A stretch of 8,158 nt of DNA. It comes from JBCDBY01 sp039182715 (GTDB lineage Bacteria; Planctomycetota; PLA2). This document shows positions 1 through 6,900 of the stretch, piece after piece. The DNA is taken from positions 1-8,158 of the forward strand of contig JBCDBY010000210.1 in assembly GCA_039182715.1 (NCBI GenBank), read 5' to 3'. The notes beneath the pieces were generated by a model. That model was given only the letters and a program-made list of their open reading frames with translations. It ran no database searches and was not told the origin of the DNA. The position numbers were made by a program, and so were the translations under genes. Each line of letters begins with the position of its first letter. Within the stretch, counting starts at the first letter, position 1.

Positions 1-1652
1 CCCGACCAGACCAGCGGTCCACCGATCGCGCCGAACGCCTCCACCTCGACATCCAACCCGACACGCCGCGCCCGCAGGCGCAGAGCACCGCGATCGGTGA
101 GCACCGCGCGCAGCAGCGCGGGCGAGAGCAACGCGGGCGGCGCCACCTGCACGATGCGCCCCCCCTCTTCGCGCGCCGCGACGATCGGGATCGAGCCGGC
201 GGCCAGCGCGATCGACTCGCCCAGCCCGCGCGGATAGAGACGCGGAAAGTCTCGAAACACGCGCGTCGCCGGCAGCGCGCCGCGCAACCAGCCCGGGACC
301 GTGCCCGTCGTGGCTTCGACGGCGTCGCGCACGCGGCGATCGGGCGCCTCTTCTTCGAGTTGCACCAGCGCCTGTTCCCAGGCGCCGCTCCGCACGGCGT
401 GACGGGGGAAGGCCTGCTTCGCGTGCGCGGGCACGTCGTCGGTCACGAAGAGCGCCGCCCGCTCGACGTCGCCGAGTGCTTCGGGGAGCGCGAGATCCTC
501 TTCCCACGCGCCGTCGCTCACCACGTACAGCCGGCGGGCCCGCGCGCCGACCTCCGCGAGCCGCTGCGCCGCTTCGCGCAAAGCGGGGCCGAGCTGCGTG
601 GGGCCCTGCGGCCGCACGTTCTTCCAGAGCGCAAGCGAGTCGCGCGCCGGCTTCCAGGCGGACGCATCGATCACACCGTCCCGGAACCGCAGCAGCAGCA
701 CGCGGTCGTCGGGATCGAGACGCGTGAGCAGGAATCCGTACGCGCGCACGAGATCCGGCAGGTGCGGCTCCATGCTCCCGGAGATGTCGATCAGCAAAAC
801 GACCGCGCGCCCCGCCGGCGGCGTCTCCGTGAGCGGCAGCAGCGGCGCCCTCCACGAACTCGACGCGAGCAGGCCCGCCCCGCCGCGTAGCGCCCGCTCG
901 AGATGGGCGCGCACCGGCTGCGACCGAATCGGCTCGCGAACCAGCGCCGCGTCGAACGGCGTGGTGGCGTCGAGGGGGAAGAACCGAAAGCCGGGCCAGT
1001 CGGGCGCCGGCCCGGCCACCGCGATGCGGGGCGCGCGACCGACCTGCACGTAGAGTTCGCGCGCCGGCGCGCCGTCCAGCTCACAGCGGTAGCGCACGGA
1101 CCCGGTCGTCGGGACGCGGTCGACGAACGAGACGGTGCGGCGCTGCCCGCGTGCGAGCTCGAGGGAGCGGGTGCGACCGATCCTCTCGCCGTCCCGGGTC
1201 AGACGCACCGCGAAGGAGCGGGGCCCTGTCGCGTCCCCCTCCGTGCGCCCGATTTCCGCCTGCACGGCGAAGGACTGGCCGGGATCGACGACGTCGGGAG
1301 CGCGCAGATCGAGCAGAATCGCCTGATCGCGGCGCGGCCGCAGCACCACCTCGACGGGCACCGCCAGGGCCGCCGGCGTGACCCGATCGAGGTCGCAGCC
1401 ATCGGTGTAAAGCCGCACACGGCCCGCCCCCGCAGCCACCGCCCGCCCGATCGCGTCCAGCAGTCGGCTGTCGTCGAAGGCGACGGATCCGGGCGGACTC
1501 GTCCCCGGCGGATGACACGATGCAGAGCGATCGACGAGTACGTGCGGGGGGTCTCCCGGAGCGACCGGCCAGCCCCATCCGAGCGCGCCCGCGACGGCCA
1601 GCAGCAGGGCCGCGACGAGTGCGACACGGGGATTCCGGAAAAACCCGCTCAT
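1..1652 (-). CDS. Membrane-anchored protein with two VWA-type motifs (3' end outside window)
   Basis: The minus-strand frame starting at ATG 1652-1650 stays open to the left edge, giving 550 residues with no stop. A GGAGGG ribosome site (1669-1664) lies 11 nt before the ATG. Residues 8-28 form one hydrophobic membrane or signal segment. A first VWA-like motif set follows: DRSAS at 41-45 and TDG at 83-85, in a very short module. Residues 110-205 look like an Ig-like beta domain. Residues 207-270 (ending in GGAGLLASS) resemble a shortened glutamine-amidotransferase-like fold with no evident catalytic Cys. A second VWA domain spans about 281-405 with a full metal-site set: D289-S291-S293 (DISGS), T352 and D380 (VVSDG). 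This order matches large VWA/GATase-like membrane proteins known from Planctomycetota and other bacteria, but this version is compact. VWA domains usually bind protein partners through a metal ion. The partner and process are unknown. The frame and the second VWA are firm; the GATase-like relation is inferred. Confidence 0.85.
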   Translation of the reverse strand, partial: MSGFFRNPRVALVAALLLAVAGALGWGWPVAPGDPPHVLVDRSASCHPPGTSPPGSVAFDDSRLLDAIGRAVAAGAGRVRLYTDGCDLDRVTPAALAVPVEVVLRPRRDQAILLDLRAPDVVDPGQSFAVQAEIGRTEGDATGPRSFAVRLTRDGERIGRTRSLELARGQRRTVSFVDRVPTTGSVRYRCELDGAPARELYVQVGRAPRIAVAGPAPDWPGFRFFPLDATTPFDAALVREPIRSQPVRAHLERALRGGAGLLASSSWRAPLLPLTETPPAGRAVVLLIDISGSMEPHLPDLVRAYGFLLTRLDPDDRVLLLRFRDGVIDASAWKPARDSLALWKNVRPQGPTQLGPALREAAQRLAEVGARARRLYVVSDGAWEEDLALPEALGDVERAALFVTDDVPAHAKQAFPRHAVRSGAWEQALVQLEEEAPDRRVRDAVEATTGTVPGWLRGALPATRVFRDFPRLYPRGLGESIALAAGSIPIVAAREEGGRIVQVAPPALLSPALLRAVLTDRGALRLRARRVGLDVEVEAFGAIGGPLVWS

Positions 1653-1680
1653 TGACGGGGTTTCCCTCCGCTGCTAGTCT
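1652..1680 (+). promoter_or_regulatory. Probable sigma70 promoter of the HU gene
   Basis: TTGACG (1652-1657, five of six matches to the -35 consensus) is followed by a 17-nt spacer and TAGTCT (1675-1680, three of six matches, keeping the key T, A and final T). Transcription would start near 1687 and leave a leader of about 35 nt before the GTG at 1722. The -35 box touches the divergent VWA gene's start codon (1650-1652), and the spacer holds that gene's ribosome site, so the two genes share control DNA. Confidence 0.45.
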
Positions 1681-1721
1681 CGCCGCCAGTTGGTACTGAC
1701 ACGGGCACAAGGAGTTCGGAA

Positions 1722-1991
1722 GTGACGAAGACGGAACTGATTGACGCGTTGGCCGGAGACCTGGGGGTCTCGAAGGCGGAATCGCAGAAGATCGTCGAGA
1801 CGATTTTTGGCCGCATCACCAATGCGCTCTCCACCGAGGGCAAGATGCAGATCCAGGGATTCGGCACCTTCCAGGCCAAGATGCGCAAGGAGCGCATGGG
1901 CCGGAACCCGCAGACGAAGGAGCCGATGCTCATTCCCGCGAGCAAGACGGTCACCTTCAAGCCGGGCCAGGATCTCAAGAGCAAGCTCTAG
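1722..1991 (+). CDS. HU-family DNA-binding protein
   Basis: This 89-residue protein has the usual HU length and fold order. Its N-terminal helices (residues 3-38) drive dimerisation, and beta strands plus a DNA-binding arm follow. The GFGTF motif is at 46-50. The arm carries the GRNPQT signature at 60-65, where Pro63 corresponds to the residue that wedges between base pairs and bends DNA. HU and IHF proteins are dimers that compact and bend chromosomal DNA without strong sequence preference. The start is GTG at 1722, supported by AAGGAG at 1709-1714 with 7 nt spacing. The VWA gene upstream is divergent, and the stop codon TAG (1989-1991) overlaps the stop of mnmA on the other strand. The gene appears monocistronic. 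The family is certain; I cannot tell whether it acts as HU or as an IHF-like subunit, so no symbol is given. Confidence 0.95.
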   Translation: MTKTELIDALAGDLGVSKAESQKIVETIFGRITNALSTEGKMQIQGFGTFQAKMRKERMGRNPQTKEPMLIPASKTVTFKPGQDLKSKL

Positions 1992-3076
1992 CCCCCCAGC
2001 GGAATGCCTGCGCGGGCGAGCGTGCCGCCTCCGAGCACGCGCTCGCCCGCGTAGAAGACCGCCGCCTGTCCCGGCGTAACCGGCCAGGCAGGCTCCTCGA
2101 ACACGAGCCGCGCGCGGCCATCGGGTTCCGCGTGCACCGTCGCCGCGACCGGACGGGCGCGGTAGCGCAGCATGGCGTGGACGCGGAGCGGCTCCCCGGG
2201 AGCGACGATCGACGTCCAGCAGACGCGGTCCACGAACGCTTCGCGGACGCCGAGTTCGTCGCGGCGGCCGACCACCACGCGCGCGTGCTCGGGCTCGAGG
2301 CGCAGCACGAACCAGGGCTCATCCGATGCGAGCCCCAGCCCTTTGCGCTGGCCGACGGTGAATCCTCCGACCCCTTCGTGCTGGCCGAGCACGATTCCGT
2401 CGACGTCGACGATCTCGCCGGGCGTGAACGCGTCCGGTCGCCGCTCGCGCACGATCGCGCGGTAGTCGCCCCCGGGCACGAAACAGATCTCCTGGCTCTC
2501 GAGCTTTTCCGCCACCGGCAGGCCCGCTTCGCGCGCGTGCGCGCGGACCTCCGCCTTGGTCAGGTCGCCGAGCGGAAAACGAACGTGCGCGAGCTCCTCC
2601 TGGCTGAGGCCGTAGAGCACGTAGCTCTGGTCCTTGTCCGCGTCCCGCGCGCGAGCCAGCGCCCAGCGCCCGTCAGGCTGCCGCACGCGGCGCGCGTAGT
2701 GGCCGGTCGCGACCGCTTCGGCGCCCAGCGCCCGCGCCCGCTCCAGCAGCGCGCCGAACTTGATGTCGGTGTTGCAGGCGATGCAGGGGTTGGGCGTGGC
2801 GCCCTCGGCGTAGGAGTCGGCGAAGCGACGAATCAGCGACGCGAAATCGCGCTCGGTGTTCTGGACGTAGAACGGCATATCCAGCAGCGCGCAGACCCGC
2901 CGGGCGTCGGCCGCCTCGTCGGTGCCGCAGCAGCGCGGCCGCTCGCCGGGCGCCGCCGGCTCCGCCTTGACCCCGGTCCGCAGATGGATGCCCACGACGT
3001 CGTGGCCCGCCCGGCGCAGAAGCAGGGCGGCGACGGCCGAATCGACCCCTCCGGACATGGCGACGAAGAGCTTCAT
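1988..3076 (-). CDS. mnmA: tRNA-specific 2-thiouridylase MnmA
   Basis: MnmA puts sulfur on C2 of the wobble uridine U34 in tRNAs for Lys, Glu and Gln. It activates the tRNA with ATP and receives persulfide sulfur from a relay that starts at a cysteine desulfurase. The 362-residue protein has the normal length. The PP-loop ATP site SGGVDS is at 8-13. The catalytic Cys is C101, in the NPCIACN context (96-102), and the second catalytic Cys is C198, in SQEICFV (194-200). Other family motifs are ATGHYA (123-128), DQSYVLY (149-155), GFTVGQRKGLG (238-248) and the C-terminal TPGQAAVFY (334-342). The start is ATG 3076-3074, directly at the SGGVDS-bearing N-terminus. No Shine-Dalgarno sequence is visible upstream, and the proposed promoter would leave only about a 10-nt leader, so translation may be almost leaderless. 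Its stop (1990-1988) overlaps the HU stop. Confidence 0.97.
   Translation of the reverse strand: MKLFVAMSGGVDSAVAALLLRRAGHDVVGIHLRTGVKAEPAAPGERPRCCGTDEAADARRVCALLDMPFYVQNTERDFASLIRRFADSYAEGATPNPCIACNTDIKFGALLERARALGAEAVATGHYARRVRQPDGRWALARARDADKDQSYVLYGLSQEELAHVRFPLGDLTKAEVRAHAREAGLPVAEKLESQEICFVPGGDYRAIVRERRPDAFTPGEIVDVDGIVLGQHEGVGGFTVGQRKGLGLASDEPWFVLRLEPEHARVVVGRRDELGVREAFVDRVCWTSIVAPGEPLRVHAMLRYRARPVAATVHAEPDGRARLVFEEPAWPVTPGQAAVFYAGERVLGGGTLARAGIPLGG
2011..2051 (+). terminator. Stem-loop 20 nt past the HU stop, inside the 3' end of mnmA
   Basis: CGCGGGCGAGCGTG (2011-2024) pairs with CACG (2036-2039) and CTCGCCCGCG (2042-2051), giving 14 base pairs with a 2-nt bulge (2040-2041) and an 11-nt loop. 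No T-run follows on the plus strand, so it is not a standard intrinsic terminator. It could end or stabilise the HU mRNA, or be a product of GC-rich coding sequence, since it also encodes the last residues of MnmA. Confidence 0.35.
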
Positions 3077-3088
3077 GGTGCGGAATGG

Positions 3089-3104
3089 CGCCAGTATACT
3101 GGCG
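3089..3104. promoter_or_regulatory. Perfect 16-bp palindrome with overlapping -10 boxes for mnmA and yajC
   Basis: CGCCAGTATACTGGCG is identical to its reverse complement. On each strand it offers TATACT, five of six matches to TATAAT: 3095-3100 on plus and 3098-3093 on minus. Expected starts are near 3107 (towards yajC) and 3086 (towards mnmA). The -35 regions are weak: TTCATG at 3072-3077 with a 17-nt spacer on plus, and nothing convincing on minus. It may be a bidirectional promoter, an operator, or both. Confidence 0.5.
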
Positions 3105-3115
3105 GGCTTCGACCC

Positions 3116-3120
3116 GGAGG
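3116..3120 (+). promoter_or_regulatory. Ribosome binding site that selects the TTG start of yajC
   Basis: GGAGG lies 6 nt before TTG 3127-3129, an ideal spacing. The upstream in-frame ATG at 3085 lies before the proposed transcription start and has no such site. A second GGAGG (3187-3191) sits 10 nt before an internal ATG at 3202, so a shorter product starting there is possible. Confidence 0.55.
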
Positions 3121-3126
3121 CCCCCC

Positions 3127-3522
3127 TTGCACGTCGACTGGATACTCGCTCTCCCCCCTGCCGATCAGGCCCCGCCGGGCCAGCCCGGAGGCGGCGGCGG
3201 CATGGATACGAACTTCCTGTTCATCATGGTCGCCGTGATGCTGCTCTTCCTGTTCCTGCCGATGCTCACGCAGAAGAAGGAGAAGAAGCGGCAGGCGCGC
3301 ATGAAGGAGCTGAAGAAGCACGACAAGATCATCACGACGGGCGGCATCTTCGGCACCGTCGTCGCCCTCGAAGAGGACACGGTCACGATCGAGGTCGGCA
3401 AGGACATGCGCCTGAAGGTGAAGCGCTCGTCGATCTACGACCTGGAGAACGGACCGGAGCTCGACAAGAAGGCCGACGAAGCGAAGAAGAAGGGCAACAA
3501 GCCCGCGCCCGCCAAGAGCTGA
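3127..3522 (+). CDS. yajC: Preprotein translocase subunit YajC
   Basis: YajC is a small inner-membrane protein that associates with SecD and SecF at the SecYEG translocon. From the TTG at 3127 the product has 131 residues. Residues 1-25 are a Pro/Gly-rich N-terminal extension ending in five Gly. One membrane segment spans about 29-47 (NFLFIMVAVMLLFLF), followed by a strongly basic stretch (QKKEKKRQAR, 49-58) that fits cytoplasmic placement. The YajC domain core follows with KKHDKIITTGGIFGTV (63-78) and a VTIEV strand (86-90). The tail is Lys/Glu-rich and probably disordered. The ATG at 3202 would give a shorter form that still holds the whole core, and the ATG at 3085 is unlikely because the proposed promoter lies inside that extra segment. 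It is the first gene of a three-gene Sec operon; the next start is 5 nt after its stop. Confidence 0.92.
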   Translation: MHVDWILALPPADQAPPGQPGGGGGMDTNFLFIMVAVMLLFLFLPMLTQKKEKKRQARMKELKKHDKIITTGGIFGTVVALEEDTVTIEVGKDMRLKVKRSSIYDLENGPELDKKADEAKKKGNKPAPAKS

Positions 3523-3527
3523 TCCCC

Positions 3528-3887
3528 ATGAACCATCGCTGGCTGATCCTGCTCGCCGTCACGCTCGGCGCCGCCCCCGCGGCAACGGTGCAGACGGGCA
3601 TGCAGGAGATGCCGGCAACGCAGGACCTGGAATCCGACGCTCCTTCCGAAGACCCGGAACCTCGCAAGGTTCCGCAGAAGGCGCAGTGGGGCAAGCTCAC
3701 CCCGGGCCTCGTGCCCGGCAGCACGATCACACCGGACGCCGACGACGAAGGCGGCGACCGTCCCGAACTGCCGCCCGCGCTCTACGCGCGCCGGCTCGCC
3801 GCGGAACTCCTTCCGCCGGCTCCTTGCGAGGCACCGCCGCGCGCTGCACTGCGCGCGGGCTACCTGTGCCTCCCACCCCCTGCGTAG
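3528..3887 (+). CDS. Small predicted secreted protein of unknown function, between yajC and secDF
   Basis: I do not recognise a family for this 119-residue product. It begins with a signal-peptide-like N-terminus: a basic MNHR, a hydrophobic core at 5-16 and an AAPAA stretch at 15-19 that could be a signal peptidase I site. The mature part is acidic and proline-rich (for example ESDAPSEDPEPRK, 35-47), with a KLTPGLVPGSTITPD stretch (56-70) that could be a short structured element. Two Cys, C100 and C114, lie near the C-terminus and could form a disulfide outside the cytoplasm. The ATG is 5 nt after the yajC stop with no strong ribosome site, which suggests translational coupling. No annotation of a similar gene comes to mind. 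It may be a Sec accessory factor, an export substrate, or lineage-specific. The frame choice is supported by the signal-like start and the tight spacing, not by homology. Confidence 0.6.
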   Translation: MNHRWLILLAVTLGAAPAATVQTGMQEMPATQDLESDAPSEDPEPRKVPQKAQWGKLTPGLVPGSTITPDADDEGGDRPELPPALYARRLAAELLPPAPCEAPPRAALRAGYLCLPPPA

Positions 3888-3970
3888 GCCGCTCGCCCCT
3901 CCGCGGTTGGGACCGGCGCGTGCCGGGGCCGTCACGGGGCTGAACGCCACGCAGACAGGGAGAAACAATC

Positions 3971-6900
3971 ATGGGTAAGAGCCTCACCACAAGGTTCGTC
4001 GTTATCGCCCTCATCGTGGGCTTCCTCGGTTGGAAGGCCTACGAGGGCATTTTCCAGGAGAAGCTCGAGCAGGGCACCGACCTCAAGGGCGGATCGGAAC
4101 TCGTGTTCCGCTTCCGCTTCGAGAATGCGGCGACCGGCACGAAGCAGCAGCTTCTCGACGAGGCGATTCGCGTCGTGCAGCAGCGCGTCGACGGATACGG
4201 CCTCAAGGACATCGACATCATTCCCCTCGGCGAGGATCGCTTCTCGCTCGAGGTGAGCGCGCGGGACAAGGACGTCGTCGAGTCGATCAAGGAGCTGGTG
4301 ACCGTCCTCGGTAACCTCGAGTTCCGCATCACGGTCGAGCCCGACGGGCCGTTCAACTACGAGAAGTACTGGCGCGAGTTCAAGGCAGCGCGCGAGAAGG
4401 GCCTCGACAACGCGGCCTTCATCCGTCCGGAGATGCTGGACGACGACGACCGGCCGCTCGCGCCGCTGGGCCTCAAGTGGGTCACGCTCTCCGAGCGCGC
4501 ACGCTCCGAAACCGGCTACCTGAAGACGCGCCTGCCCGAGGGCGGCGAGCCCTGGGTGCTCACCATCATCGACAACTACAACGTGACCGGCGAGGCGCTC
4601 GAGAGCGTCTTCTACCGGCGCGACGTCGACGGCGGCTTCACGGGCGGCGGTGGCTACGCCGTCGTGTTCAACGTCGAGTCGAGCTACCACAACCTCATGT
4701 CGAGCCTGACCGAGCTCGAGAGCGACGCCGAGAAGAAGTTCATGGGGATCGTCCTCAATGACGAGATCGACTCCGCGCCGCGGCTCAACAGCAGCCTGCG
4801 GAGCAGCGGCCAGATCACCGGCAACTTCACCGAGGACGACGCGAAGCAGCTCGCCGCGGTGCTGCAGGCCGGTTCGCTCAAGGAGAAGCCGATCCTCGTC
4901 TCGGAGCGCACCATCGCGGCGGAGCTCGCCGGCTCGGCGCGCAACCGCGGCGTGCTCTCGACCGCGATCGCGTTCGGCTGCGTGCTGGTGATCATGGCGT
5001 GGCTCTACTTCGGGCCCGGCCTGATCGCCAATCTCGCGCTGATCCTGAACCTCGTGCTGCTGGTCGGCGTGCTCTCCTGGTTCGAGGCGGTGCTGACGCT
5101 GCCCGGCATCGCGGGTGTGCTGCTCACCGTCGGTATGGCGGTCGACGCCAACATCCTGGTGTTCGAGCGCATCAAGGAGGAGAAGGCGAAGGGCCGCACC
5201 ATCGGCCAGGCGGTCGAGACCGGTTTCGACCGTGCGCTCGTCACGATCATCGACGCCAACCTGACCACACTCATCACGGCGTACTTCCTCTTCCAGATCG
5301 GCTCCGGACCCGTCCGCGGTTTCGGCGTGACGCTGGCGATCGGCATCCTGGTCTCGATGTTCACGGCGCTCTACGTGTCGCGCACCGTGTTCGGATGGCT
5401 CATGGGCCGCGGCATGATGACCGAGGCGAAGATGAACGGCGAATACAACCCGCCGAAGATCGACTGGATGTCGCGCAAGCGCGTGGCCGTCACGACGTCG
5501 GCCGTGCTCATGCTGGCCGGCGCCCTGCTTTGGGAAGGCGTGCCGAACCTGAAGAAGTACGACCTCGACTTCAGCGAGGGCAGCCGCCTGATCGTCCGCT
5601 TCCACAGCGAGATGAAGAAGACGGACGTGGAAGCGAAGCTCGCCGAGCTGGCGCAGTCGAACGACGCCTACGGCGACGTTTCGGTGCGCGTTTCCGCGGA
5701 GGGCATCGGCACCACGGTCGCCGAGGACTCCGGCCGCATCTACGAGTTCCGTTCCCAGCAGATCTCGGACGAGGACGACATCGAGGATCTCAAGAACGAG
5801 TTCCTCCAACTCTTCGGCCCCGATCTGATGCCCGGCCCCTTCCGCGCCACGCTGAAGGAGAACGCGGGGCGGACCGAGGGCCGCCTGACCTTCGTCGGCG
5901 AGAACGTCGAGGAGGCCTGGGTTGCCGAGGCGATCCGCTCGTATGCGCGCGAGCGCCAGATCCTGCGCAACCTGGAGATTCGCAAGGTCGACGGCGTGGC
6001 GGGCGCCGGGACCAGCTTCGACGTCTCGTTCTCCGATCCGGTCTCGCAGGCCGGCGCCATCGACCTCGCGGTCGACAAGGCGCTCAAGGAGTTCGATGCG
6101 GCCGAGTACGCGCAGATCATGAACTTCCTCGAGACCGAGTCCACCAAGGAAGAGTCGACCGAGGAGCAGAAGAAGCCGTTCGCGGAGCGTCTGGAGGCGC
6201 TGCGGGCGGTGCCGCTGCCGGAGAACATCGACGGCCTCTTCGCGCGGACCGACCCGCTTCCGTCGGCGGACCGCGTCGACCCCTTCACCGCGCGCCAGCA
6301 TCGCGACGCGGCGGTGCGCGCCATCGGTCTCTCGATCATCGGCATCATCGTCTACGTCGCGTTCCGCTTCCGCAGCTGGGCCTTCGGGTTCGCCGCGGTC
6401 GTCGCGCTCGTGCACGACGTGCTCGTCGTGCTGGGTCTGATCGCGCTGATCAACCTCACCGGCATCGTCGACGCGCGGCTCAACCTGGTGACGGTGGCCG
6501 CCTTCCTCACGCTGATCGGATACTCGATCAACGATACGATCGTCGTGTTCGACCGCATTCGCGAGAACACGACCGCAAGCCGATCGCGACTGCAGGAAAT
6601 CCTCAACAAGTCGATCAACCAGACGTTCCGGCGGACGATCCGGACGACGCTCACCACGTGGATCGTGGTGGCGATCCTGTTCGCGTTCAACCTCGGCTCC
6701 GGTTCCCCGCTCGAGGGCTTCGCGTTCATCCTGATGATCGGCGTGCTGGTCGGAACCTACTCGTCGATCTTCATCGCGAGCCCGACGCTGATCTACCTGC
6801 CGTGGCTCTGGGAGAAGAGTGGCGGCACGCCGAAGTCCTTCTTCCTGCGCGTGCTGCCCTACGCGGCCGTGGCATACGTCGCGCAGCTCGTCGCCGAGTG

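Noticed and set aside
360..1710. Several plus- and minus-strand frames of 100-250 codons over the left end
   Set aside because: They are other-frame readings of the VWA gene. Only the minus-strand frame from 1652 gives a membrane segment and intact VWA motifs.
1649..1984. A 111-codon minus-strand frame opposite the HU gene
   Set aside because: It is antisense to a clear HU protein and has no ribosome site or recognisable domain.
3085..3126. ATG at 3085 as the start of yajC
   Set aside because: It precedes the proposed transcription start, overlaps the palindrome and has no ribosome site, while TTG 3127 has an ideal one.
2132..3238. A 368-codon plus-strand frame opposite mnmA
   Set aside because: It is the antisense of mnmA, whose protein has all family motifs; the plus-strand product has none.
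3913..3926. Small hairpin CCGGC-GCGT-GCCGG between the small secreted protein gene and secDF
   Set aside because: The stem is only 5 bp with no T-run. It is too weak to call a terminator, and the operon probably reads through.
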